Shown: piece after piece, positions 23,701-38,079 of the stretch
Layout: each line of letters begins with the position of its first letter
How positions within the stretch are numbered: position 1 is the first letter of the stretch
Assembly: GCA_009760855.2 (NCBI GenBank)
Contig: WPIO01000073.1
Span: forward strand, 517,001-581,000
Length of the DNA stretch: 64,000 nt
Direction: 5' to 3'
DNA from: Cristatella mucedo
Lineage: Eukaryota > Bryozoa > Phylactolaemata > Cristatellidae
The notes under the pieces: generated by a model
Told to the model about the DNA's origin: nothing
Databases searched by the model: none
The model's input: the letters and a program-made list of their open reading frames with translations, nothing else
Program-made: the position numbers and the translations under genes

Positions 23701-26700
23701 GTGACATCCGTCTTGACTCTTGTAACTCACTGCTTGCCGGCCTACAGGCATGTGCAAACAGGCGACTACAGCTGGTGCAAAGCTCCGAAGCTAGGCTTGT
23801 CTGTCGTGAGCTTCACAGTTGCCACATCACACCACTTCTCTCCGACCTTCACTGGCTACCAGTCAAGCAACGCATCGGCTTCAAGGTATAGTCGCTTGCT
23901 TTTAGGTCCCTTCATTCTTTGGCTCCAGCCTATCTCTCAAATCTACTCCCCACCAGACCAAGCATCGTACCACCTGCTTTTCGAAATCCAACAGTTTACC
24001 AATACCTCGTACAAACCCAAACTCTTTGGAGACCGTGCATTTAGTTCGTATGCTTTCAAACCCTGGAACTCACTCCCGACTTGCATCACAACATCCCTTG
24101 ACTTGACCACATTTAAAAAGAACTTCAAAACGCACCTATTTAGGCCAGCATTTAGTGGGTCCCGGTGATTCGTCCTTGATGTGCTTATGCGTGCTGACAC
24201 TGTGCATGCTGCCACTAACCAAACATTCATGCTGACCCTGTGCATGTCACATCTAACCATGTTATTCATGTTGTTTATCAAGCATGATATTACTCACCAT
24301 TCAATCACGTTTCCCTTTGCAGCAAACATGAAGCGACTAGAAAGAGATTGAGCTCTCTGGGGCACTTTATCAAGTGCATTACTATTATTGTTATTATGGC
24401 CGAAAAACATAGAATGCACGTTTTACGGAAAAGCTTCAGATATTGCCTTGCAAGTGGCAGTGTCTAGTAACAGTCTAAGCACAAGTACAAGCACACACAC
24501 AGCACCTGGGCACTGTAGCTCCTTCTCGACGCATCAAAGCCGCTGATTACACTGACGGTGTGTCCGATAAACATTCCGTACACAATGCTAGCACTGATGA
24601 TGCACCAGCTCATGACGATCACTTCAGGCAGAATCACGGGAGCGTTGACACCGTAGCCCGTCGTAATCATGGCCGAGACTGACTTGAACAGAGCGTTGGT
24701 ATACTGCTCAAACCAGCCCTTGTTCTGTAATATCAGTGAGTCAAAAACATTGCAGCACTTTCTGGACAATGACAAAAACGATCGTGGTTACGGCATTTAA
24801 ATATGAACCTTAAAAGCACTGACCTGGCTATGTAGTATGTGCTAGCACATCAAAATGTGAAACGCTGTAATGCATAGGCTTACTGCCTGTACATGGCTAG
24901 TCAGGGAATAGATATCGCTGCACTCGCATCTTCTAGTTTAAAAGTGATTCAGTAGAAACCATTGACAAAAAAGCTGGATTTGCACATGAATCAAGACTGT
25001 GTTACCTGCATATTTCCAAGGAGCACCCATGAGTTTTCAGGAAAGTTTAAAAGAGCAGGAACATAGAAGTTGAGGCAGCCGTTCCAGTGGCAGAGCAGGA
25101 ACATGACACCGAAGAGCTTCAGATACTTCAGCACTGACATTACGTTGCCTGCAATCTGCAACGCGAATAGAGCCTCTGCTTAGCATCATGGCAGTCACGA
25201 ATATTAACATGTCACTCAGGTATCTAAGAGCACAAAATAAAGACCATCTTTTGTGTTTAAGGATTGTTGCAAGTCATGCGACACATGCAGGTTTTGTCTT
25301 GATTGGCTGCAAGTAATGTTGAATTGATAAGCTAGATCGGTGTATGGTGGCTCTCGCTATCTTTCCCGTTCTATATAGATGCATTGCACATGCCTGTTTT
25401 ATAGGTACACGTGCAGTGCCACACACTATCAGATGTATCAGGAGTATGAACGGCTGTGATTTTCGACGTGCTTTACAGGTTCTAAACACTCCTTATGGGC
25501 TAAAAAAGAAGCATGTCAACTGATAGCAGCTACACCAGCATGCCCACAAAGGCAAGTCGAACTAGATGGAGCATACAGAAATGGGTTTTAGCTTCGCATT
25601 AAATGCAATCAAGTTAGCGAAAAAGAAGATAAAGACTAGCTGATCTAACCGTCTCGTTTGTATATCGGCAGAAGAGCCTTACGGGGATCAGCACCGCTTG
25701 CAGTGGGAAATAAAGGATTATCTGCTTCAGGACTTGAACCCACGACCTGGGTCGTGAAGAACGAGTGAGCACTTTACCTCCTATTGAAAATCCCGGGGGC
25801 AGGGCACCATGATAACAGACAATCTTAGGCTGTGGGTTCAAATGAACTGAATCCAGAATGGCAAAGGATTTAAGGCTGGTCAATCGCTTTGACATAATAA
25901 GAACCCGAGGAGTGGATCGTGCGAGGGCAAGGCCAGATTAATCTGTATTTCGGGTAGTTAAGCCAGAGTGTGAAATGGTAGTGAAATAAAACTGAATGGC
26001 CTAACATAGAAGCCGCTGATACATGGCTGCCAGGAAAGCCACCGAAGCGTTTTGATATGGTTTCTCAATCACGACAAGAAAGCCAAGAGGACATTTGAAA
26101 CGAGGTGATAAATAAAACGTTAAATTCTGAACGCTTTCTTCTCTATTTTGTGCAGAATCTATATGACTGACTATCCAATGTCCAATGTCTCATCTCCTTC
26201 AGGGTAGGAGATGGACAGGCAGCCGCAGACTGAGCAGCAGACAGGATTGCAGGCAGGTATGCCCTGACTTCTGGCTGTCTAGACTTGTTTATAGAGGAGT
26301 TTTCAGAGTTCCTCGCCAAAATATTTGTGTGTGACAGGCCGCTACTGATTGTAAGAGACTTCAATATTCACGTTGACAACCCTAGCAACAGCCAGGTCCG
26401 CTCATTTCTTGACTGTCTGGAGAATCTTGGTTTGGCCCAACACGTTAATCATAGCACCCACGTCGGTGGCCACATTCTAGATCTCGTGATCACTAAGGAT
26501 GTTCTCCCACTGACTTTTTGGTGTGCCCACTGACCCTGTCAGATCATTCTTCGGTCTCGTTTACTGTTCCTGCTCCCTCGTACGTGCAGGGCAATGTCGA
26601 ATTTGCCAAACGACGTAACTTACAAAGCATTGACATGGACAAGTTTTTGAAATCTGTTTGTGATGCAGGCCTTCGAGATCTGCATTCAGACTCGACCGGC

Positions 26701-29700
26701 AGCCTCGATACCCTCACTGATGCGATGAACATGACACTCAGGAGTGCTCTTGACAAGCATGCTCCCGTTCGCTCTATCCGTGTTCAAAGTCGTCGAGATT
26801 GCTTTCAATTTACAAAAAAACTCCTTAAGATGCGCCGTGTTAAGCGCAGGCTGGAACGTCGTTTCAAGAAATCGGGGTCTGAGGCAGACCTAGTCAATTT
26901 TAAAGACTTCCTTCGAGTTTACACCCGAAAGCTTAAAAAAGCAAGGGCTTTTTTTTCATTAGAAAACTGAATTCCTGCCAGTCGGACACTAAACAGATTT
27001 ATAAGACAGTAAACCATTTACTGGCCAATCTGACTCCCCCAGATAGTAAGGGCTCAGCCGAAAAGTTTTCAGCCTTCTTTACTGAAAAAATTGTGCACAT
27101 TCGTGCCTCCATTAAGCCCCCTCCGACCAAAGCAATCGCCGTTCCTCAACCTGTGACCTTTCTTAAAAGGTTCTCTGATGTTTCTGCCTGTGATGTGGCT
27201 GCCTTAATAAGGTCTAGCAAAAAGAGCTCGTTTCCTGAAGACCCTATACCTTCATCTCTGTGGTCTTCACTTGCAGACCAACTTAGCCCTGCCATAACCA
27301 AGATTTGTAATGCTTCTTTGGGAAAAGGGGTCGTCCCCAAGTCCTTCAAATCGGCAATCGTTAGACCTATTCTTAAAAAGCCTGGATTAGACACAGAGGT
27401 CCTAGCAAACTATCGTCCAGTTTCCCTTCTTCCATTCTTATCAAAGATTCTTGAAAAAATTGTTGCTAAGCAGCTAGTTGAACATATTTAAAATAATGGA
27501 ATGTCAGAAACAGTTCAATCAGGTTTCAAGAGGCAGCACTCTACTGAAACTGCTCTCCTCCGTGTTAACAATGACATTCTATGTGGCAACGACGACGGGA
27601 ATGTCACTGCCCTAGCTCTGCTAGATCTGCCTGCTGCCTTCGACACCATTGATCACGAAGTTCTGCTTGAACGACTGAGAACAACGATCGGTCTGGCAGA
27701 CGAAGCACTGGCGTGGTTTAAATCATACTTGTCTGATCGTGTTCAATCCGTGTCGCATGGGGGTCAGGTCTCAGACATGAGAAGGGTCACCTGTGGAGTC
27801 CCTCAAGGGTCTGTACTTGGTCCCTTGCTGTTCTCCATTTATACGCAACCTCTGGGAAAAGTGATTAAGGCCCATGGAATAGGATATCACTTCTATGCTG
27901 ACGATACTCAGTTGTATTTGTCATTTAAACCGTCGGGATCTGCTGCAGCAACTGAGAAACTGAATGCTTGCCTTGCCGATATTCGATCCTGGATGTCGAA
28001 AAACTTCCTGAAATTAAATGACGATAAAACCAAACTGCTTCTCATAGGACACCCTAGGCGTGTGGCTGGATTAAAAGGCTTTGCTGTTCTAATAGGTGAG
28101 GCTATTGTGCGACCTTCACCACGTGCTCGTAATCTAGGTGTCGCGTTCGACAGCTGCCTCAACTTCAAAAGCTTCATTCAGAAGACTGCCTCTACAGCTA
28201 GCCATCACATCCGATCCCTATCCAAGATTAGGAGCTGTCTCCCACAGTGGCTTGCAAAAAATTTAACTAGCTCTTTAGTTCTGTCTCTGCTTGATTATTG
28301 TAATTCCCTTTTGGCTGGGCTACCAAGGAAAGCTATTATGCCACTACAGTGGATTATGAATATGGCTGCAAGGCTGGTCTTCAAGTCCCAGCGGTTTGAG
28401 CTCGTGTCACCTTTGCTAAAAAAGCGAGGATGGTTGCCGGTTGAGCAAAGGATACCGAGCAAAGTTCTTATGCTGACCCACAAGGCCCGCCACAGCTTGG
28501 CTCCTTCATACCTAGCTGAACTGCTGCATCAGTTTCAGCCTGTTCGCGCCCTCAGGTCCTGTGTGGACAATAAATTAGCTGTCCCATTCCTCTGCTTAAA
28601 GACAGTTGGCGACAGAAGCTTTAGCTCTGCAGGTCCTAGACTGTGGAATTCGCTTCCACAATTCTTACGCAACGACGAATACTCTCCTACTGCCGACTGT
28701 GGCACATCTTTTTCAGCGGTCCCGAGCTGCTACTTCTATGCTACTCACTACCTCAACTGCTCTCCTGACTCTGCTATGCTTCCCACTTTCTCTTTGTTGT
28801 GTGAGACGAAGTCTGTTGGCTACCGAATGCGTACCGAAAGCCGCTTAGGCTGTGAGTGGGCTCTACAAAACTCTCCTGCGTAACACCCACATGGTCTTTA
28901 TGACTTTATGGAGTTACAGAAGGAGATACATTACATTACATTACTTCAGATGTATGCCATGAAATTTGAGTAAATTTTTTGAGAGTAAAAATTATTTTAA
29001 GCATGCTCGCAGCTAGAAATACTTCGTCCTTTTTGCTGTAAATTTTAATGACAGCTGACAGGGTGCTGTGAACAGTATTAATGATTAAAATAAGACATTC
29101 AGCCCAGGGGTTAAGTGTCTGCCTTTAACATCCTAGGTCGCAGGCTTAAGCACTTCGGCATATGCAAAGTGCCTGGGTGGAGATTAAGTTCTCTTAGGGT
29201 TTCATACAAATGAAGTGCTATTTTATTATATCTCTTTGCATGCACTTTAAGCATGCTGAAAAGAGTTTCCTTATTCACAAGCAATAATAATAATATGCAT
29301 TTCTATAGATCCCTAAGAGAACTAAATTTATTTCTAGGCACTTTACGGATGATGTATAGAAAGCATTGCCAAATTATTAGTGGTAACATCTGCAAGCAGC
29401 AGGCACACAGTGTAAGCACTCATATGCACAGGAAGGAAGAGATCTGCAGGAACTCAATTGGGTAGACCGCGATGCCTGGTAATGACATTTTCAAACGACG
29501 AGTGGGAATGACGACTCATTTCAGGTGCCATCTAAGCCGAGAAGCTACGGATGCTCCGGATGTGGGGAGAGCAGCTTGAGCCAAATTCCAGTTGGTATCA
29601 ACTTGCAAAAAAAGAATCCCACACCAGCAGAACTCAACCCATCACGTCAGCATCCTGATTCGTCACTTGGAATAACTACTATTTCTCAACTCAATTTTAA

Positions 29701-31068
29701 ATTTCTACCATGAACGCTCTGATATTCAAGTGTACGTGAGCAACTTGTGCAGGCTTTGTTCTGATTGGTCAGCGCCGCTAGCAAATCAGCAGTAACTTTC
29801 GGAAGTACGGACCTACAGTAAAAGTATTTCAATTTTTAACTTCCACTACGAAGATATATATATAGCTCATTTTTAGAGCGCCCCGAGAGAACTTAATCTC
29901 TATTCAGGCGATTCACATGTGCCTCAGGGCTCGAGCCTACGACTTCAGCCAGACCTTAGTCGGGGCGAGCACCTTGACCGCTGGACCCAGCCAGCTCGGT
30001 GATGCATTCGGTCGTTCCAACTAATCCATACCTTGCTCGTTGAGCTTCTTCCTGTTCGTTTTTTCGCAATCCCAGAAAGCTCCCACTTCTTCTTAGCTTT
30101 CAATGAACTGATGAACCGGATACGCATTGCTGATACCCTCATCTTCTGCTTCTTGCGTGTCGTCGTGCTTCGACGCCTACCGCTCCCAATCCGACGGCGA
30201 ATCATTGTTCCGGTCTGCTCCAGCTTCTTCCAATTTTATCTCGCTGCTTCTTCCGTAATACCGACCTTCCTTATAATCGCTCGATTAGAATAATCCTCGT
30301 TTTCAATGCGATGAGGGTACCCTTCTGGCACTCCGAGAGCTTGGAAAATCCGGTCATATTCGTTGAGCGCTGCATACCGGTGAGAGCATCTGAATGCTTT
30401 ATCTCTGCAGGTCCTAGACTGCGGAACTCGCTCTCATGATTCTTAGGCAATGACAACTACTCTCCTGCTGCCGACTATGGCTCATCTTCTACAGCAATCC
30501 TGAGCTGCTATTTCCATGTCACTAACTCACTCGACTGCTCTCCTGACTCTGCTATGCTTCCCACTTTCTCTTTGCTGCGTTAGAGGAAGTCTGTTATCTT
30601 CCGAATGCGTACCAAAAGCTGCTTAGGCTGTGAGTGTGCTGTACAAAGCTCTGCTGCATAACACCAGCTTGGTTTCGTAACTAACTGGATTTACAGACGG
30701 AGATATATTACATAAACCGAAATGGCCTAGCCGCATGGCAACCAAAAGACTTGCAATCGCATCTGGACATTAGTGTGCGATTCAATTTAGCAAGTTGGTC
30801 ATGTTTACCTGAACACGCAATTCTATTTTTGATGATGGGCAGATAACTCCAACGGCCCGGGCGCTAGTGATTTCCGATTTCACTTCGTTAAAACGTCAAC
30901 GGAAAGGCAGAGGGTGAAACTTATGAGCTCTAAGGTATGTAATTTGATAGAAAACACATTTTACTAGTATTCCATAATTGGTCTGTGAAAAAGGGGTCTT
31001 GTTAGGGAGAACATTTTTTGGGCCGGTACTGTATAAATATACACAAATATATATACATACATATATAT

Positions 31069-31109
<41 letters not shown>

Positions 31110-31204
31110 CTATGCATGCATGCATAATTATAAATATCTATTTATTTATAGACATGCATGTATACGTAGACAATATATATACAAATTGCCCATGCATGTC
31201 TATA

Positions 31205-31235
<31 letters not shown>

Positions 31236-34200
31236 TATCTAACGTCTATGCATACCAATGCTCAAAACTTTGCATGCCACGACCACGACAGGTTCTAGGT
31301 CAAACTCCTTCTAATTTATATACTAGGGCATTCAGGACCGACTAAAGCATGCAGACGTCAAGTTAGAAACTCCTAACGGACATCTCACTGAATGAATAGC
31401 AACACGGACAGTTCGCGCACACATATAATAGCATCCAAAAGGTATGACCAGTTGGGGCTGCTAGAACCGAGCAGCTAAAATACGGTGCTTCGAGTTGTCG
31501 GTGCATAAGTCGGCAGATAGGCCTAAGCATAATGTGTCTGTCGCGTTCGCTGCGACAAACACATTATGCCACTGCTCATCCGCATTTGTTGGTTGTTGCG
31601 TATCTTTTGATCATTCTCTTACTCATTCTACATTCTCTTGCCAATGCTGGAATACCGGGATGCGAAGCTCACTGCTGATTGAAACCTGGAGTGGAATTGA
31701 GATCTGAAGCAGGATCTTGATCTGGAGCCAGGAACAGGCCGCAAGCAGATCAGTGCCGAATGCATAGTAGCACTGCGTCGGAAACTTTTATACAAAGGGC
31801 TCTTTCTGCTGGGGGTTCTATACAGTAAGATACCAGATATGTAATGTAATGTAACTCCGTATGTAACTCCACAAAGCCACAAGAACTAAGTGTGTGTTCC
31901 ACTGGAGAGTTTTCTATAGCAAACTCGAAGCCTAAGTGCCTTTCGTAACGCATTCGGTAGCCAACAGACATGATCTCGTTTAACAAAGAGAAAGTGGAAA
32001 GCATAGCTGAGTCAGGAGTGCAGTAGCATGTAGCAGCTCAGGACCACGGAAAAGGATGTGCCGCAGTCGGCATCAGGAGGGTAAATTTCATTTCACAAGT
32101 ATTGTGGAAGTGAGTTTCACAGTCTAGGTCCTGCAGAGCAATAGCTTCTGCTACCTGTGGTCTTGGAGCGCAGGAAAGGAACAAATAATTTATTGTCAAT
32201 GGAGGTACTGTGGGCATGAAGAGGGTGACACTGGTGTCGAATTTCATCTAGTTATGAAAGGGCGAAGCCATGATGGGCCTTGCTGGACAGTCTGAGAATT
32301 CTGCTCTGGACTGGTTTTTGCAAGGAATTAATTTCAATGCCATTTTCAGATACTTAGAGTAATAACTCAAATTGGTTAAGAAGAAAAATGTTGAGCCACA
32401 AGTGGCATATCACCTTGCTGCTACGTGTGAAAACACGGTCGAAAAATTGCGATTCGCTTGGAGCGAGAACTCATACATTTCGACAAATTTTTCAGACTGA
32501 GTCCAATCAGGTGTAGGACTTTCGTAAATAAGATGAATACGCCGGTTCCTGGAATTTCTTAGGACACTAACTTAATGTATTTTTAATAACTGTGTAGACA
32601 TAAAACATGATTAGGAGCTTGCTTTACTGAGTAATGCTCTGCTCTCACATATTTAAGTCACTGTGGGCCCCCGCCCAGACTGCCTATGGTTTACCACACA
32701 CATTAAACTAGCCAAGTCTACTAAACGAAAGCTTGAAAAAGCATACAAAAGATCCGGACTAACTGTCCATCGACAGGCATATGAAGACTACTGTAGGTCG
32801 TACCAATCGGTCCTAGCAAAGACCAAGTCTAGCTTCTATAGAAACATTGTTAAATCACAGATGCAAAATCCGAAAATGCTGATGTCGACAATAAACAATC
32901 TCCTCAACCGTTCCCAGATTAGCTCCTTACCTGATGATCCATATGATGATATAGCCGATCGCTTCTCTCGATTCTTTGTGCAGAAGATAGACAAGATCAG
33001 GGAATCCATCCCTGCGATGACAACTTCCCCACTAGAATGCTGTTCCTCGGTTCCTGGCTGCACCTCAATGTCTGCATTTAAGCAGGCTACTAGTGATCCA
33101 GTCCTAAAGTTCGTATCTCAATCAAAGAAGACAACAAGTCCTCTGGACCCTATTCCCACTGTCCTGCTCCTACGTTGCATTGATCTGCTTCGGCCATGCA
33201 TAACTAATGTCATTAATATGTCATTAGCATCGGGTCATGTCCCAGCACCTTTCAAAAAAGCTGTAGTCAGGCCACTTCTCAAGAAAGCGACGCTAGACCA
33301 AGAGAACTTAAGCTACTACCGCCCAGTCTCCCTTCTACTATTCCTATCAAAGACACTCGAACGGGTCGTGGCGGACCAGCTGAACTCATATATCGAAACC
33401 TCACACCTTGCTAGTAAGTTCCAGTCTGGCTTTAGAGCTAATCACTCCACAGAGTCAGCATTGCTTAGGGTGTACAACGACCTACTTAGGAATGCAGACA
33501 TGGGTAGAGTGTCTCTGCTTGTTTTGCTTGATCTTTCAGCACCTTTAGATATTATCGATCACAAAGTTCAGCTAGAGCGCCTCTCATCTCGCCTGGGCAT
33601 CACTGGCACTGCTCTGCAGTGGTTCAGGTCCTATCTCAGTGGCAGGCTCCAGAGTATTGACGTGAATGGACAAAGATCATCTGAAGTACCTCTGAAATAT
33701 GGTGTACCTTAGGGCTCCGTGCTAGGTCCGGTTTTCTTCACGGTTTATACTCTGCCTCTTGCTGATGTGATTGCCAAGCACAATCTAGGCTTTCTCTTCC
33801 ACGCGGAGGACACTAGGTTGTACGTTTGCTTTGATCCCTCCCAGCCTTCGAGCACCTCAAATTCTCTCAACTCACTTGCTGCATGCATTGATGACATCTG
33901 CACATGCATGGCCGCAAATTTTCGAAAACTAAACGATGATAAAACTAACTTACTAGTGATGGGCGATGCCAGTGTGATTCAGAGATTGGAAAGGCTGACT
34001 CTCAAACTTGGCTCTGCCAGCATATCTCCTGTTGCATCAGCTCGAAATCTAGGTGTCATATTACAAAGCGACCTCTCATTAGACGACCATATCAGCTCCA
34101 CAGTTAAATCTGCATATTTTCAGCTTCATAACATTGCTAAAATTCGGGCTTGTTTAGATAGGGATACTACGTCCAAGCTGGTCCATGCATTCGTGACATC

Positions 34201-34809
34201 CCGTCTTGACTTCTGCAACTCACTGCTTACTGGCCTACCAGCATGTGCGATCAGGTGATTGCAGCTTGTGCAAAACTCTGCAGCTAGGCTTGTCTGTCGT
34301 GAGCGTCGCAGTCGCCACATTACTCCACTTCTCGCCAACCTGCACTGGCTACCAGTCAAACAACGGATTGACTTCAAGGTTTTGTCGTTCACTTTTAGGT
34401 CAATTCATTCTATGGCTCCAGCCTATCTGTCAGATATACTACCCGATCAGGCCAAGCATCGTACCACCCGCTTTTTGGAATCCAACAGTCTAGAAATACC
34501 TCGTACAAACCTTAAATCCTTTGGAGACCGTGCATTTAGTTCGTATGCTCCCAAATCCTGGAACTCCCTCCCGACCTGCGTCAGAACATCCCTTGACCTG
34601 ACCACATTTAAAAGAAACTTTAAAACACACCTATTTAGGACCACTAACCACATTTGCATGCTGACCCTGTGCATGTCACTCCTAACCATATTATTCATTG
34701 TGTTTATTTTTTAAGCATGATTTTACTTACAATTCAATTGCATTTCCCTTTGCAGCAAATGTAAAGCGCCTAGAAAGAGATTGAGTTTTCTGAGGGCGCC
34801 TTATCAAAT

Positions 34810-34849
<40 letters not shown>

Positions 34850-37800
34850 GTGACTAGTTCTATGAGCTCTGGACTTTCTAGGCGATAAAAGCTTCGATAT
34901 ATTTTTAGAGACATGTCCCACAACCTGCTCGGCCCTACCCATCGAGGGTAACTGTTGTAGTGGCACATCACATATTAGACAAAGCGTTGTGATGAGAATA
35001 AGTCGTGCAGTGGATACATTCTCGGGTCACCCACCGACAGTCTTACTTATTGTGCCTTCGTGGAGTCAGAGATACACATGCTCAGAAGCAGTGGACCAGC
35101 ATTCTGCTCAAGGAAGTAAGCAGAAATGATCAGCCAATGCTGAAAGCGCTGCATTGAGTGCCTCGGAGGCGTGTTCTTGACAGCTCAGTCGATAGAAGCA
35201 CTGAACCGGCAAACGAGAGGCAGTTGTAGCGTTCCCGGCACGAATGCTTTTCGGCACTCACTCACTCGACAGATGACCATCGGTAGTTTGGTATTTAAAG
35301 ATACCTTGCGACTCAATCGGAGTCACAAAAAACGTTCTGCAGATAAAGTCTCGGGGAATAGCTCGTAGACCAGCTATAAATCTGGTCGCCTCTGTCGCTG
35401 ACGACTCGGCCTCTCGCATCCCTTAATCCATAGATAAAGCATAGGGGTCCACAACTTACCGGACTAGAGTTTCAAAGCAGCAGCCAGAGCATTAGTTGTA
35501 AGTCTGGACCTCAGAGAGGTGGTCTCTGCTGTTTTCTTTTGAAAAATGTTGGGTAAAAATGGATGTTCCAAAGGGATCTTTCATTAGACGAGCACATCAG
35601 CTCCACAGTCGTCTGCCTACTTCCGGCTATGTACCATTGCTTACAATCGGGCTTGTTTAGACAGGGATACCACATCTAAATTGGTCAATGTATTTGTGAT
35701 ATTCCGCCTTGACTTATGTGACTCACTGCTTGCTGGTCTACCGGCTTGTGCAATCGTGGTGCTTACAGCTGGTGCAAAACTCTGCAGCTAGGCTTGTCTG
35801 TCGTGAGCATCGCAGTTACCACATCGCACCACTTCTGGACAGCCTGCAGTGGTTACCAGTCAAGCAACGCATCGACTTCAAGGTTTAGTCGCTCGCTTTT
35901 AGTTCCATTGATTCTTTGGCTCCAGTCTACCTATCACATCTACTGCCCCACCAGGCTAAGCATCGTACCACCGGCTTTTCGGAATCGAACTGTTTACCTA
36001 TACCTCGTACAAACCTCAAATCCTTTGGAGACCGTGCCTTCAGTTCGTATGCTCCCAAAGCCTGAATTCACTCCCAACTTGAGTCAAGACATCTCCTGAC
36101 TTGGACACATTTGAAAAGAAACAACGAACGCATCTATTTATGACTTCATTTAGCGGGTCCCTGTGATTCGCCTTTTATGTGCTTACGGGTGCTGACACTG
36201 TGCATGCTGCCACTTACCACACTTGTATGCTGACCCTGTGCATGTCACCCCTAACCATGTTATTCTTGCTGTTTGTTGAGCATGCTACCATTAACCATTC
36301 GATCGTGCTTCCTTTGCAGCAAATTTAAGTGCCTAGAAAGAGATTGAGCTGTCTGAGGGCGCTATATAAAATGTATTATTATTAATATTAAATCTCCATA
36401 TCGCTATCATTTCCTGTTCAGTTGGTAACTCACAAGCGTGTATAAATAATCGCCCTCCTTTGTGTCAACACAGTCTAAATATAAACGCCGGCGAAACACA
36501 AGTGCCAACTTAAGTTGCCGAGCAGAAATGGTCTATAATAATAATAATAATAATAAAAATAATAATAATGCACTCTATAAAGCGCCCTCAGAGAACTCAA
36601 TCTCTCGCTAGGCGCTTTACATTGCTGCAAAGGAAAATACAATTGAATGGTGAGTAATATCATGCTTGATTAACACAAAAAAATGAATAACATGGTTAGG
36701 GGTGACATGCACAGGGTCAGCATGCAAATGTCGTTAGTGGCAGCATGCACAGTGTCAGCACGCATAAGCACGTGAAGGACGAAGCGACGAAAATGGTCTT
36801 TACTAACCTCGTGGGAGGCTTTGTTGTATCGAAGCAGCCTTGCAATGCGTAACACCTTGAGAATGTCGAATAGTTTAATCAGACGCACGGTGGTAAACGT
36901 TCTACCGTCTGCGTAATGAACTACCCAATTTCCACTGTCATATAGATCTTCGAAAATGTAGCAGAAAGGAAGCACGCCGACCAGATCGACAATGAACCAC
37001 GTTCGGAGGTAGTGCAATAATGCCTGCCGTGAGTTCATGACCGTTGCATCGTCGAGAAGCTTCACGTACCCTAGAAGCAGAAAAGACAAATTATGGTTCA
37101 GTGTGCGTTGCTCAGTAACTCGTGAACCGGTTCCTTGTTACTCGATGTTAACTATCGCGTGCCTTTGCGGTGAGCTAAAAAGAGTGAGCAAAAGAAGCGG
37201 CCTCGCGATCTGAGCCAGAATCGCCCAACGTATAATCGCGTTCCGTTCTGCCGTATACCTACCTGTTCGCAGTGAGATGACGATATCCAGCCAGAAGACT
37301 GCATCGCAGAAAGCATCCCATCCGAGCCAGTTGGATCGGTGATGCACGAAGAAGGCGATGGACACTGGTAGCGTGAAGCAGTTGATTAAAAGCACCGTCA
37401 GCATTAGAGCTTGCCATGCTAATCTACGAATTTCACACTGCAGCCAATGGCACCGATTGAGGTGGACAGACGAGGCAGCAAGCAGCTCATCGCTATCTGC
37501 CAGCCCTGCTCGACTGTACTGGCATTGAGGTGAGATGGCTGCACATAGCCCTGTTCAACACAGCTAGCCCCCATGTATGCCCTTAGTATTTCTGTTCAGA
37601 TCTTAAGCCAATGCGTACCACCGTTGCTGGCTTGGCAGTAGTCTGCTCAGACTGACATGTGCTGTGGAGCTAGCCAAGATTCTCTGCTTTTGCTCAGCTG
37701 CCGTAATAGCTGAGCGTAGTCGCATCGAGCATGCACATGGTATATAGATCGACGCCTCACGCCTACAGACGCTGTCGTGAAGCTGAGTATTTTTTTTGGT

Positions 37801-37991
37801 TTAGCTGATTCAAAAGCCTCACTCGTTTTGCGGCAGAAGAGCCGCAACTGCTATCACCACCCCTTGCAGTGGATAATAATGAATTGCCCACAGCAGGGCT
37901 CGAACTTACGACTTGGATCGTGAAGAGCAAGCACCTTACCCCTGCGTTAAGACCCGGGGGCAGTGGTAGGCCTAAAGTACTATGTAAAAGT

Positions 37992-38079
<88 letters not shown>

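Noticed and set aside
31034-31235. Possible centromere or origin signal in AT-rich repeats
   Set aside because: Simple TA/CATA microsatellites; nothing else supports such a role.
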